From Bradyrhizobium sp. SK17 (GTDB taxonomy: Bacteria; Pseudomonadota; Alphaproteobacteria; Rhizobiales; Xanthobacteraceae), in assembly GCF_002831585.1 (NCBI RefSeq), contig NZ_CP025113.1, positions 1,178,001 to 1,242,000 of the forward strand: a DNA stretch of 64,000 nt, in the 5' to 3' direction. Below, piece after piece: positions 26,488 to 36,600 of this stretch (its first letter is position 1; every line of letters starts with the position of its first letter). The notes under the pieces were generated by a model. The model saw only the letters and a list, made by a program, of their open reading frames with translations, did no database searches and was not told the DNA's origin. Position numbers and translations under genes: made by a program.

Positions 26488-27234
26488 ATGATGACCGAGA
26501 ATATCCGGAAGATGCCCGTCACTCCCCATAAGGCCATGGTGCTCGCCGCGGGACTCGGCGTGCGCATGCGTCCCCTGACCCTCACGATGCCGAAGCCGCT
26601 GGTCAGCGTGGCCGGTCAGCCGCTGCTCGACCACGTGCTCGACAAGCTCGCCGGCGCCGGCGTCACCGAGGCCGTCGTCAACGTGCATTATCTGCCCGAC
26701 CAGATCATCGAGCACGTCAAGACCCGCAGCCGTCCGCGCGTGATCATCTCCGACGAACGCGACCAGGTGCTCGGCACCGGCGGCGCGGTCGTGAAGGCGC
26801 TGCCGCTGCTCGGCGATGCGCCGTTCTATCATCTCAACGCCGACACGATGTGGATCGACGGCGTGCGCGCCAACCTGACCCGGCTGGCGGAAGCGTTCGA
26901 TCCCGCGCGGATGGATATCCTGCTGTTGATGGCGCCGACCGCTTCGAGCATCGGCTACAGCGGGCGCGGCGATTACTCGATGCTGCCCGACGGCGCGCTG
27001 CGCAAGCGTCGCGAGAACCAGGTGGTGCCGTTCGTCTATGCCGGCGCCGCGATCATGCAGCCTTCGCTGTTCGCCGATGCGCCAGCCGGTGAATTCTCGC
27101 TGACCAAGATGTTCGATCGCGCCAACGAGCAGGAGCGGCTGTTCGGGCTGCGCCTCGACGGCGTCTGGATGCATGTCGGGACTCCCGACGCGATCCAGGC
27201 CGCGGAAGACGCTTTCCTCGAAAGCGTCGCTTAG
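26488..27234 (+). CDS. murU: nucleotidyltransferase, N-acetylmuramate-1-phosphate uridylyltransferase type
   Basis: 248 residues. Nucleotidyltransferase signature AMVLAAGLGVRMRPLTLTMP with catalytic Lys in PKPLVSVAGQPLLDHVLDKL, then VLGTGGAVVKALPLLG and FYHLNADTMW. In Pseudomonas and Caulobacter, MurU makes UDP-MurNAc from MurNAc-1-phosphate produced by AmgK, bypassing de novo (fosfomycin-sensitive) synthesis. Since amgK lies just upstream, the same role is likely. Two adjacent ATGs (26488, 26491) and a third at 26512 are possible starts. Confidence 0.88.
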   Translation: MMTENIRKMPVTPHKAMVLAAGLGVRMRPLTLTMPKPLVSVAGQPLLDHVLDKLAGAGVTEAVVNVHYLPDQIIEHVKTRSRPRVIISDERDQVLGTGGAVVKALPLLGDAPFYHLNADTMWIDGVRANLTRLAEAFDPARMDILLLMAPTASSIGYSGRGDYSMLPDGALRKRRENQVVPFVYAGAAIMQPSLFADAPAGEFSLTKMFDRANEQERLFGLRLDGVWMHVGTPDAIQAAEDAFLESVA

Positions 27235-27269
27235 GGCGGAATGGTTGAATCGGCTTAACGCGGCCTCGG

Positions 27270-27421
27270 TTCACCTCTCCCCGTTGGGGAGAGGTCGGAT
27301 TGCGCTTGGCGATGCGAAGCATCGTCTCGTGCAAGCCGGGTGAGGGCTCTTGCTCTCTCGATAGACCGTAACCCCTCACCCGATTTGCTGCGCAAATCGA
27401 CCTCTCCCAAGGGGAGGTGAA
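27270..27421. repeat. RptC intergenic repeat, copy 2
   Basis: TTCACCTCTCCCCGTTGGGG at the left and CGACCTCTCCCAAGGGGAGG at the right, with GGGTGAGGGC and CCCCTCACCC inside, like the copy at 11285. The middle segment differs (GCGATGCGAAGCATCGTCTCG), an independent small hairpin. Between the convergent murU and DUF2891 genes. Confidence 0.82.
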
Positions 27422-27466
27422 CTTTCGACGCCGCCCAAGCTCACCCGAATCTCATCCGCCGTCGCG

Positions 27467-28480
27467 TCACTCATCAGCATCGATGGCGAGCACTGCAAAA
27501 CTCGCCAGCCAGTGTTCGCCCATATAGTCGCCGGCGATATGCGGCAGGCCTGCATCGAGGTGGTGTCGTGCGGCGTCCCGCAGGATTGGGCGACGCGCAT
27601 CGGCTTCAGGCAATGCGGCGGCCAGGGCGCGCCAGCACCATGCACGGCTGAGATTGAGCCCATCGAGATGCGCAAGCTTGCCGTCGGTGCGATCGGTGAC
27701 CGTCGCGGGGTGGAACAAGGTTGCGGGCTCGTGCTGCGCCAGGCGCGGCAGGAAGCGGTCGAACCAGGGCAGGAAATCGCTGGGCGACAGCAGCCGCCGC
27801 ATGCACTCCGCTTCGATCAGCGCAGACGATTGGAAATCGTCGCCGCTCGGCTCGCCCCAGGCGGGGCAGTCCCGATCGGCGCCGTACCAGCGCAGCGCCG
27901 TCTCGCGCAGCAGCGCGCCGAACGCATCGTCCTTCGTCGCGGTGGCGTAGTCGGCCGCCATGCGCAGCCCAAAGGCGGTGTTGAAATGGGTGCCGACCCG
28001 CACCGGATAGGTCGCGAGCGGCAGGAAATCGCGAAAGCGCTGCGCGAAAATCCCGGCGAGTGGAGCGATCCGCGCGCGCCACCGCGTCTCATCGAACAGC
28101 CAGAGTTCGGCCGCGAGCTTCAGCAACCAGCCCCAGCCATACGGCCGCTTGAAGCCGCGTGCGGTCGGGGCCGCGAGATAGGCGCATTCGACCGCGATCT
28201 TCTCGGCAATGAACTGTGCATCGAACAACGCGCGGATCTCGTCCGCGACTTCCGATGACGGATAGCGCCGCAGCAGCCGGGCGAGCATCCAGTAGCTGTG
28301 GACGCAGGAGTGCCAGTCATAGCTGCCGAAGAACACCGGATGCAGGTCGCGCGGCGTGCGCGCATCCTGCGGCCCAGCCAGCACGTGATCCGGCTTGTTC
28401 GGATATTCGCGACCGACATGGCCGAGCGCGATGCGGGCGAAACGAACCGCGAGTTGTTCGGTCAGGGATGTTGCGGTCAT
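27467..28480 (-). CDS. DUF2891 family protein
   Basis: 337 residues. I recognise the family by FFGSYDWHSCVHSYWMLARL, YGWGWLLKLAAELW, WGEPSGDDFQSSALIEAECM and the C-terminal YMGEHWLASFAVLAI; conserved His, Trp and Asp residues in an all-helical fold suggest a toroid of the kind found in glycan-active enzymes, but no function is established and I assign none. Its start overlaps the stop of the transporter gene by 4 bp (ATGA), so the two are coupled. Part of a block between murU and addB. Confidence 0.85.
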   Translation of the reverse strand: MTATSLTEQLAVRFARIALGHVGREYPNKPDHVLAGPQDARTPRDLHPVFFGSYDWHSCVHSYWMLARLLRRYPSSEVADEIRALFDAQFIAEKIAVECAYLAAPTARGFKRPYGWGWLLKLAAELWLFDETRWRARIAPLAGIFAQRFRDFLPLATYPVRVGTHFNTAFGLRMAADYATATKDDAFGALLRETALRWYGADRDCPAWGEPSGDDFQSSALIEAECMRRLLSPSDFLPWFDRFLPRLAQHEPATLFHPATVTDRTDGKLAHLDGLNLSRAWCWRALAAALPEADARRPILRDAARHHLDAGLPHIAGDYMGEHWLASFAVLAIDADE

Positions 28481-29418
28481 GGTGAGGAGCTCTCCTCGCG
28501 CCGAACCAGCATCTCGATCAGGCGCGGTGCAATATAGATCGGAAACTGCGTCGCGGCGAAGAACAGCGTCGTCATCGGCGAAGCCGCTGCGCCCATCGCC
28601 GACCAGACCAGCCCGACATTGCGGTTGCCGAGAATGAGCCCCGCGGTGAGCCGTTCGGCCAGAGAGCCCGGCGTGAGCACCGCGCCAACCACTTGCAGCG
28701 CAAGATTGCAGGCGAGGGCAAGGCCGACACAGATGGCTGCGGCACGCGGCTGTGCTGCGATCTGCGCACGCACCCCGGCCATGGTGGAGATCGCAAACAG
28801 CAGCAGCGAGGCGAGTACGAACGCGTCGATGATGCGCGAATGCCGCGCCAGTTGCGCGCCGGCCTGACGGCGAAGCAGCAACGCCAGCGCGCTCGCACTG
28901 CCGAGCAGCAGCGCCAGCCGGGCGGCGAGCGCCAGCGGATCGAGCGCAAGACCGGCAAATCCCGCCGCGATCAACGGCACGGTGACCGGCGCCAGCGCCA
29001 TCGACAGCAGCGTCACGGCAAGCGGCACGGTGCCATCGAAGCCAAGCATCCGCGCCACCGCCGCGGTGCCGCTCGACGGCGGCGCGCAGACCGACAGCAC
29101 CAGCGCGACGACCAGTTCGGTCGGCAGCCCGGCACCGCGCGCGGCGAAGCCGATCGCGAGCGGACAGACCAGCATCGCGAGCGCCGGCAGCAGCAGCCAG
29201 ACCAGCGGCCGCCGCAGCGCACGACGGAACGCCGCGCCATCGACCTGGAGGAAGGTACCGAGCACCAGGACGAAGATCGCCGCCGCCATCAGCGGGCGCA
29301 TGCTGTCGGCCAGGACAGGAAAGGCCAGTCCGGCCATCACGCCGACGATCAGCAAGGTCGGCCCGCGCGGCATCAGCCTTGCGAATGATCGTCCCTGATC
29401 CTGCCGCCCTGTCGTCAT
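28477..29418 (-). CDS. bile acid:sodium symporter-like (BASS/SBF-like) membrane transporter
   Basis: 313 residues from ATG 29418, with an alternative start at 29475. Around ten hydrophobic segments, for instance TLLIVGVMAGLAFPVLA, PLVWLLLPALAMLVCPLAIG and VTLLSMALAPVTVPLIAAGF. VLSVCAPPSSGTAAVARMLG and LILGNRNVGLVWSAMG match the conserved discontinuous-helix regions of SBF-like transporters. Probably moves an organic anion with sodium or protons; substrate unknown. Divergent from the LysR gene at 29486, which likely regulates it. Confidence 0.78.
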   Translation of the reverse strand: MTTGRQDQGRSFARLMPRGPTLLIVGVMAGLAFPVLADSMRPLMAAAIFVLVLGTFLQVDGAAFRRALRRPLVWLLLPALAMLVCPLAIGFAARGAGLPTELVVALVLSVCAPPSSGTAAVARMLGFDGTVPLAVTLLSMALAPVTVPLIAAGFAGLALDPLALAARLALLLGSASALALLLRRQAGAQLARHSRIIDAFVLASLLLFAISTMAGVRAQIAAQPRAAAICVGLALACNLALQVVGAVLTPGSLAERLTAGLILGNRNVGLVWSAMGAAASPMTTLFFAATQFPIYIAPRLIEMLVRREESSSP

Positions 29419-29451
29419 GACCAGAGCTATAGGCGCGGCCAAATCATTGTT

Positions 29452-29466
29452 GAAATCGATTATTTC
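29452..29466. promoter_or_regulatory. candidate LysR operator, divergent transporter/LysR promoter
   Basis: GAAAT-CGATT-ATTTC, a 5-bp inverted repeat in an AT-rich 67-bp gap between the divergent transporter and LysR genes. Confidence 0.35.
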
Positions 29467-29485
29467 TATGACCATTATTGTTTAT

Positions 29486-30406
29486 ATGAATTTAGCCGCC
29501 GTCGATCTCAATTTGCTGGTCGCCTTCGAGGCGCTGATGGAGGAGCGCCACGTCACCAGGGCAGCCGAGCGGATCGGCTTGGCCCAGCCATCGATGAGCA
29601 GCGCGCTGCGGCGGCTGCGCGCATTGTTTGCCGACGAATTGTTCCTGCGCGCGGGCGCCGGCATGCAGCCGACCGAAAAGGCATTGGCGCTGGCCGGGCC
29701 GATCGGCGAGGCGCTGCGGCAGATCCGGGGCGCGCTGGCACCGCATCAGGGCTTCGATCCGGCCACGGCGCGCAGGCGCATCAGCATTGCCGCGACCGAC
29801 TATGGCGATCTCGTCCTGGTGCCGGAACTGACCCGCCTGTTGCGCATGGAAGCACCGGGTATCGACCTTGCCGTGCGTCCGCTCACCGATCCGACCGTGG
29901 CGCTGGCAAAGCTCGAGCGCGCCGAACTCGACGCGCTGATCGGTGGCCATCTGCCGGACTCACCGCGCTGTGTCCGGCAGCGGCTGTTCGAGGAGCGCTA
30001 TGTCTGCATCCGCGACGCGGCGCGCGCGAGCCCATCGGAACGCCTGAGCCTGCAAGACTATGCCGGCCTGCCGCACGCGCTGTTCTCGGCGGCCGGCGGC
30101 GACGGCCTGCCGAGCGTGATCGACGCGCTGCTGGCGCGGCATGGGCTGAAGCGGCGGCTCGCCGTGACGCTTGCGCATGTGGTGGCCGTTCCGTTCAGCG
30201 TCGCGGGCACCGATCTGATCGCCACCATGGCCGAACGCATCGCCCGGCGCTTCACGCAGCTCGCCGACATCGCCATCGTCGCGCCGCCGATCGAGATCCC
30301 ACCCTTCGCCATCGACCTGATCCATACCAGCCGCGCCGCTGACGATCCGGCGCTGCGCTGGTTCCTGGATGCGGTCGATCGCTGCGCCGGCCGGCTGCGG
30401 TGTTGA
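29486..30406 (+). CDS. LysR family transcriptional regulator (NodD/SyrM-like N-terminus)
   Basis: 306 residues from ATG 29486 (MNLAAVDLNLLVAFEALMEE), the usual start of this LysR subgroup; a start at 29417 would extend into the promoter. Helix-turn-helix: RHVTRAAERIGLAQPSMSSALRRLRALFADELF. Effector domain RISIAATDYGDLVLVPELTRLL onward. Divergent from the transporter/DUF2891 pair, its probable target. Confidence 0.88.
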   Translation: MNLAAVDLNLLVAFEALMEERHVTRAAERIGLAQPSMSSALRRLRALFADELFLRAGAGMQPTEKALALAGPIGEALRQIRGALAPHQGFDPATARRRISIAATDYGDLVLVPELTRLLRMEAPGIDLAVRPLTDPTVALAKLERAELDALIGGHLPDSPRCVRQRLFEERYVCIRDAARASPSERLSLQDYAGLPHALFSAAGGDGLPSVIDALLARHGLKRRLAVTLAHVVAVPFSVAGTDLIATMAERIARRFTQLADIAIVAPPIEIPPFAIDLIHTSRAADDPALRWFLDAVDRCAGRLRC

Positions 30407-30485
30407 GCGGTGACGGATGATCGACAGGGGTGGCGAACGATGGCCGCCGCTCCCTATATTGGCGCCTGATCGAATCAGGCAGCTC

Positions 30486-33400
30486 ATGCGCGTTTTCAGC
30501 GTTCCCGTTTCCGTGCCATTCCTGCGCACCGTCATCTCGGCGTTGGTCGATGGCCGGCTGGTTGCGGGATTCGAGGCGCGCAACGATCCGGCCAAGCTCG
30601 CCAACGCGACGCTGTATCTGCCGACCCGCCGCGCCGGCCGGCTGGCGCGCGAAATCTTCCTCGACGTGCTCGATTCCGATGCCGCGGTGCTGCCGCGCAT
30701 CGTTGCGCTCGGCGACATCGACGAGGACGAGCTGGCTTTCGCCGACCAGACCGACGATGTCGGCGGCGCCGCGCCGCTGGAGATTCCGCCACGGCTCGGC
30801 GAGCTCGAGCGGCGGCTGACCTTGGCGCATCTGGTTGCCGCCTGGGCCAAGACGCCGGTGTCAGCGCCGCTGGTGGTCGGCGGCCCCGCCTCCACCTTGC
30901 AGCTCGCCGGCGACCTGGCGCGGCTGATGGATGACATGGTGACGCGCGGCGTCGACTGGCGCGCGCTCGACCGCCTGGTGCCGGACCAGCTCGACAGGTA
31001 CTGGCAGCATTCGCTCGACTTCCTGCGCATCGCGCGCGACGCCTGGCCGAACTACCTCAAGGAGATCGGCCGGATCGAGCCCGCGGCGCGGCGCGATATT
31101 CTGATCGAGGCGGAAGCGGCGCGGCTCGCCGCGCATCACGCAGGTCCGGTGATTGCGGCCGGTTCGACCGGCTCGATGCCGGCGACCGCCAAATTCCTCC
31201 ACGTCGTGGCGAAGCTGCCGAACGGCGCCGTGGTGCTGCCCGGGCTCGACACCGATCTCGACGAAGCGTCCTGGGACACGATCGGCGGCGAGCGCGGCGA
31301 CGATGGCCGCTTCACCCTGCCGCCGTCGTCGAACCATCCGCAATTCGCGATGCACGCTTTGCTCGACCGCTTCGGCATCAAGCGCCGCGATGTCGAGAAC
31401 CTTGCCGCCCCCGCGCCGCTCGGCCGCGAGGTGCTGGTGTCGGAGACGATGCGTCCGTCGACCGCGACCGCGCAGTGGCACGACCGGCTCGAAAGGCCCG
31501 AGATCGTGGCGCGGATTTCCGCCGGGATGACCAACCTCACCGTGGTGGAGGCGCCCAACCCCGAGATGGAGGCGCTGGCGATCGCGGTCGCGATGCGCGA
31601 AGCCCGGCATCTCGGCAAGTCAGCCGCGCTGGTGACGCCGGATCGCGCATTGGCGCGCCGCGTGATGGCTTCGCTGACGCGCTGGAAGCTGGAGTTCGAC
31701 GATTCCGGCGGCGACGCGCTGATGGAAACGTCGGCCGGCGTGTTCGCCCGCCTCGCCGCGGAGGCCGCGGCCAAGGGACTGGAGCCGCCGACCCTGCTCG
31801 CGCTGCTCAAGCATCCGCTGTTCCGGCTCGGCGGCGCGCATGGCGCGCTGCGGCGTGCGATCGAGGTGCTGGAAATCGCGCTGCTGCGCGGCACGCGACC
31901 GCAACCGGGGACCGGCGGACTTGCGCGCGACTTCGCGCGCTTCCGCGCCGAGCTGGTCAAGCTGCATGGCGGCGAGACCTCGTCGCTGCACGCGATGGAG
32001 CCGCGCGCCCGGCTGCGCGACGACGAGCTCAATCAGGCCGAGCACCTGATCACCAGATTGCAGGCGGCGCTGGCGCCGCTCGAACGCATGGCGTCGTCGA
32101 AACAACATGATTTCGCCGAGCTGGCGGCGCGCCACCGCGAGGCGCTGATCGCGCTGTCGGCCGACCATGACGGTGTCGCCATCGTGTTCGAGGAGCGCGC
32201 CGGCGCGGCGCTGGCCTCTGCCTTCGACGAGCTGCTCGCCAAGCAACAGCCGAGCGGGCTGATGACTCCGCTGTCGGATTATCCCGAGGTGTTCCAGACC
32301 GCGTTCGCCGACCGCATGGTGCGGCGGCCGGAATCGGCACGCGCGCAGCTCAACATCTTCGGGCAGCTCGAGGCGCGTCTGACCGAATCCGATCGCGTCA
32401 TCCTTGGCGGCCTGGTCGAGGGCGTCTGGCCACCGGCGCCGCGGATCGATCCGTGGCTGAGCCGGCCGATGCGGCACGAACTCGGGCTCGATCTTCCCGA
32501 GCGGCGCATCGGCCTGTCCGCGCACGACTTCGCGCAACTGCTCGGCCATGACGAGGTGATCCTCACCCATGCCGCCAAGGTCGGCGGCGCGCCGGCGGTC
32601 GCCTCGCGCTTCCTGCACCGGCTCGAAGCGGTGGCGGGCGAAGCGCGCTGGAAGGCCGCGACATCGGCCGGCGAAACTTACGTGCAATATGCCGCCGAGC
32701 TCGACCGGCCCGACAAGGTCGAGCCGATGCCGCAGCCGGAGCCGCGGCCGCCGCGCGAGGCGCGGCCGCTGAAGATGTCGGTTACCGCGATCGAGGACTG
32801 GCTGCGCGACCCCTACACGATTTACGCGCGCTATATCCTCAAGCTCGATCCACTTGATCCCGTCGACATGCCGCTGTCGGCGGCGGATCGCGGCTCCGCG
32901 ATCCACGAATCGCTCGGTGAATTCACGCAGGTTTACGCCGACGCGCTGCCTGACGACATCAAGAGCGCGTTGCGCGACATCGGGGCCAAGCATTTTGCGC
33001 CGCTGATGGAGCGGCCGGAGGCGCGCGCGCTGTGGTGGCCACGCTTCCAGCGCATCGCGGCGTGGTTCGCCGAATGGGAGCAGGCGCGGCGCGGCGGCAT
33101 CGACGCCATCAAGGCCGAGATCCGCGGCGAGATCGGCATTCCGCTCGACGATGCCAGGACATTTGTGCTCTCCGCGCGCGCCGACCGCATCGAGCGGCGC
33201 GACGACGGCAGCTTTGCGATCCTCGACTACAAGACCGGCCAGCCGCCGACCGGCAAACAGGTGCGCATGGGGCTGTCGCCGCAGCTGACGCTGGAGGCCG
33301 CGATCCTGCGCGAGGGCGGCTTCGCCGACATTGCGGCCGACTCTTCGGTCGGCGACCTCGTCTATGTCAGACTGAGCGGCAACAATCCGCCGGGCGAGCA

Positions 33401-33632
33401 GCGTTCGCTGGAATTGAAGATCAAGACCAGCGACACGCCGCAGCCGCCCGATGAAGCCGCCGACAGCGCGCGGCGCAAGCTGGAAGCCCTGATCCGCGCC
33501 TTCGACGACGAGAACCAGGCCTACACCTCGCTGAACCTCTCGATGTGGGCGAACCGCTACGGCGCCTATGACGACCTTGCGCGGATCAAGGAATGGTCCG
33601 CCGCCGGTGGCCTGGGGATCGAGGAATGGTGA
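30486..33632 (+). CDS. addB: double-strand break repair protein AddB (alphaproteobacterial type)
   Basis: 1048 residues from ATG 30486 (MRVFSVPVSVPFLRTVISAL). Subunit of the AddAB helicase-nuclease that resects double-strand ends for RecA. The N-terminal part reads ATLYLPTRRAGRLAREIFLD instead of a Walker A motif, so the helicase-like domain looks inactive. A PD-(D/E)XK nuclease lies at the C-terminus: DRGSAIHESLGEF, LSARADRIE and FAILDYKTGQPP. I find no cysteine in the whole protein, so the 4Fe-4S staple of the Bacillus enzyme cannot exist. Overlaps addA by 7 bp. Confidence 0.94.
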   Translation: MRVFSVPVSVPFLRTVISALVDGRLVAGFEARNDPAKLANATLYLPTRRAGRLAREIFLDVLDSDAAVLPRIVALGDIDEDELAFADQTDDVGGAAPLEIPPRLGELERRLTLAHLVAAWAKTPVSAPLVVGGPASTLQLAGDLARLMDDMVTRGVDWRALDRLVPDQLDRYWQHSLDFLRIARDAWPNYLKEIGRIEPAARRDILIEAEAARLAAHHAGPVIAAGSTGSMPATAKFLHVVAKLPNGAVVLPGLDTDLDEASWDTIGGERGDDGRFTLPPSSNHPQFAMHALLDRFGIKRRDVENLAAPAPLGREVLVSETMRPSTATAQWHDRLERPEIVARISAGMTNLTVVEAPNPEMEALAIAVAMREARHLGKSAALVTPDRALARRVMASLTRWKLEFDDSGGDALMETSAGVFARLAAEAAAKGLEPPTLLALLKHPLFRLGGAHGALRRAIEVLEIALLRGTRPQPGTGGLARDFARFRAELVKLHGGETSSLHAMEPRARLRDDELNQAEHLITRLQAALAPLERMASSKQHDFAELAARHREALIALSADHDGVAIVFEERAGAALASAFDELLAKQQPSGLMTPLSDYPEVFQTAFADRMVRRPESARAQLNIFGQLEARLTESDRVILGGLVEGVWPPAPRIDPWLSRPMRHELGLDLPERRIGLSAHDFAQLLGHDEVILTHAAKVGGAPAVASRFLHRLEAVAGEARWKAATSAGETYVQYAAELDRPDKVEPMPQPEPRPPREARPLKMSVTAIEDWLRDPYTIYARYILKLDPLDPVDMPLSAADRGSAIHESLGEFTQVYADALPDDIKSALRDIGAKHFAPLMERPEARALWWPRFQRIAAWFAEWEQARRGGIDAIKAEIRGEIGIPLDDARTFVLSARADRIERRDDGSFAILDYKTGQPPTGKQVRMGLSPQLTLEAAILREGGFADIAADSSVGDLVYVRLSGNNPPGEQRSLELKIKTSDTPQPPDEAADSARRKLEALIRAFDDENQAYTSLNLSMWANRYGAYDDLARIKEWSAAGGLGIEEW

Positions 33633-36600
33633 AGGCGCCCCGCCCTATCCCGCCCGCGGTGCGCGACGCGCAGGCCCGCGCATCCGATCCGAAGGCCTCG
33701 ACCTTCGTGTCGGCCAATGCCGGCTCGGGCAAGACGCATGTGCTGGTGCAGCGCGTGATCCGCCTGCTGCTGTCGGGCGTGCCGCCGGAGAAGATCCTCT
33801 GCATCACCTTCACCAAGGCCGCCGCGGCCAACATGGCCGAGCGCGTGTTCACGACGCTCGGCCATTGGGTGACGCTCGATGACACAGGTCTCGATGCCGC
33901 GATCCGCGAGGCCGGCATCGCCCATCCATCCGCTTCGCTGCGGCGCGAGGCACGAAAACTGTTTGCTTGCGCGCTGGAGACGCCCGGCGGCCTGAAGGTG
34001 CAGACCATCCACGCGCTGTGCACCCGGCTGCTGCAACAATTCCCGTTCGAGGCCAACGTGCCGGCGCGCTTCGCCGTGCTCGACGACCGCGACCAGAACG
34101 AGATGATGGAGCGCGCCAATCTCGCCGTGTTCCTGGAGGCGTCGCGGATTCCCGACAGTGCGATCGGCCGCGCGTTGCGCACGGCGATGGCGAATGCCGC
34201 CGACGTCACCTTCAAGGAGGTGGTCCGCGAGGCCTGCCTCAGCCGCGACCATTTCATGGCCTGGACCGATGCCGCCGGCAACGCCACGGCCGCCGCCGCG
34301 CAGATGTCGGCGGCGCTCGGCGTTTCCACCGAGGATCGGATCGAGGACGTCGAGCGCGAGATCGTCGACGGGCCGAACCTGCCGCGATCGAGCTGGAAGG
34401 AGATGGCGACGCTGCTCGACACCAGCAGCAAGGCGGATCAGAAGCAGGCCGATCGGTTGCGGGCGGCGCTGACCTTCACCGGCGCGGCGCAGGTCGACGA
34501 ATATCTCGGCGTTTTCCTGACCGACGACCGCGCGCCGCGCGCCTCCGTCATCACCAACAATTTCATCAAGAAGAATGCGGTCGCGGGCAACAGGTTCGAG
34601 GCCGAGATCGATCGCCTCGGCCCGTTGATCGAACGGCGCCGTGCGGTGGTGGCGCGCGACCGCACCGAGGCGCTGATCCATATCGCGACCGCGGCGGCGG
34701 CGCATTACCGGCGCGAGAAGCTGGAGCGCGGCCTGCTCGACTATGACGATTTGATCGACAAGACGCTCGCGATGCTCGACCGCGTCTCGTCGGGCTGGGT
34801 GCATTACAAGCTCGACCGCGGCGTCGATCACGTGCTGATCGACGAGGCCCAGGACACCAGCCCGCGGCAATGGGACATCGTCGCGCATATCATCTCGGAG
34901 TTCACCTCCGGTGCCGGCGCGCGCGACGGCCTGGTGCGCACGGTGTTTGCGGTCGGCGACGAGAAGCAGTCGATCTTCTCGTTCCAGGGCGCGGCGCCAC
35001 GCGAATTCGACCTGCGCCGGCGCGAGCTGAAGCGGCGGTTCGAGGAGGCCGGGCTGAAATTCGATCCGGTATCGTTCACCTATTCGTTCCGCTCCGGGCC
35101 GGTGATCCTGCATTCGGTCGATCACGTGTTCCGCGAGCAGGAGATCTTCCGCAGCATCCATGCGGTGGAGAACGGCTATCCGATCCACAACGCGATGACT
35201 GACGCCGGCCCCAGCCTGATCGAGTTGTGGGACCTCGCTGTTGCCGACGACCGCCAGGACATCGAAGGCTGGCGCGCGCCGTTCGACGGCGTCGCGATGA
35301 CCAGCCCCGAGGTGAAGCTGGCGCGGCGCATCCAGGCCGAGATCAAGCGCCTGGTCACCAGCGGCACCATGACCGGCAGCGCCGGCGGGCGGCGGCCGTT
35401 GCGCTATGGCGACATGCTGATCCTGGTGCGGCGGCGCGGCAACGCCTTCGACGCGGTGATCCAGGCGCTGAAGCACGCGGGCATTCCGGTCGCCGGCGCC
35501 GACCGGCTGAAGCTGACCGAGCACATCGCGATCATCGATTTGATGCACCTCGCCGACGCGCTGCTGCTGCCGCAGGACGATCTCGCGCTCGCGGTGGCGC
35601 TGAAGAGCCCGCTGTTCGGCCTCGACGACGACGATCTGTTCAAGCTTGCGTATCAGCGCCGCGGCTCGCTGCGCGCGGCCCTGGCCGCGCAGGCCGCGAC
35701 CGACGAGCGATTTGCGGCCGCGCTGCGGCGGCTCGAACACTGCGAACGTCGCTTCACCCAGGAGACGCCGTTCGCGTTCTATGCCTGGCTGCTCGGCGGC
35801 GACGGCGGGCGGGCCCGCATGCTGCGCCGGCTCGGCCACGAGGCCAATGACGCGCTCGACGAGTTCCTCGAACTCGCGCTGAGCTATGAGCGCAAGGCGC
35901 CGGCCTCGCTGCAAGGCTTTATCGCCTGGCTGCGCGCCGCCGATACCGAGGTGAAGCGCGACATGGAGATCTCGCGCGACGAGGTCCGCGTCATGACCGT
36001 GCACGGCGCCAAGGGCCTCGAAGCATCGGTGGTGTTCCTGGTCGACACCACGACCTCGCCATCGGATACCCAGCGGCTGCGGCTGATCCACCTGCCGCAG
36101 GGCAATGCCGCGCCGAACGCACCCGGCGTCGTGGTGTGGGCCGGCAAGAAGGCCGAGGATCCGCCCGCCGTCGCCGACGCGCGCAAGGCGATGCTCGGCG
36201 ACACCGAGGACGAATATCGCCGCCTGCTCTATGTCGCGATGACCCGCGCCGCCGACCGCCTCATCGTCGGCGGCTGCATGCCCGGCAACATGAACACGGT
36301 GCGGAAATCCTCCTGGTACGATCTGATCACCAAGGGTCTCGCCAATGCCGGGCTCAGGCTCGAGGAACTGGAGACGCCGGCCGGCAAGGTGATGCGCTAT
36401 TCGCGGCCGGATGACGCGGGCGACCTCACCGGCGCACCTGCGACGGCAGCCACAGCGTCGATTGCGCTGCCGTCCTGGCTGCGCACCGCAGCCGCCCCTG
36501 AAGCGGCCGCCGCGGGCGTGCTGCGTCCGTCCGATCCCGCCGATGACGACGGCCACAAGATACGATCAGGCGAATCGGTGCTGTTGCGCGCCCGCGCCCT

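Noticed and set aside
33566..36556. 996-codon frame on the minus strand
   Set aside because: Opposite addA; same reason.
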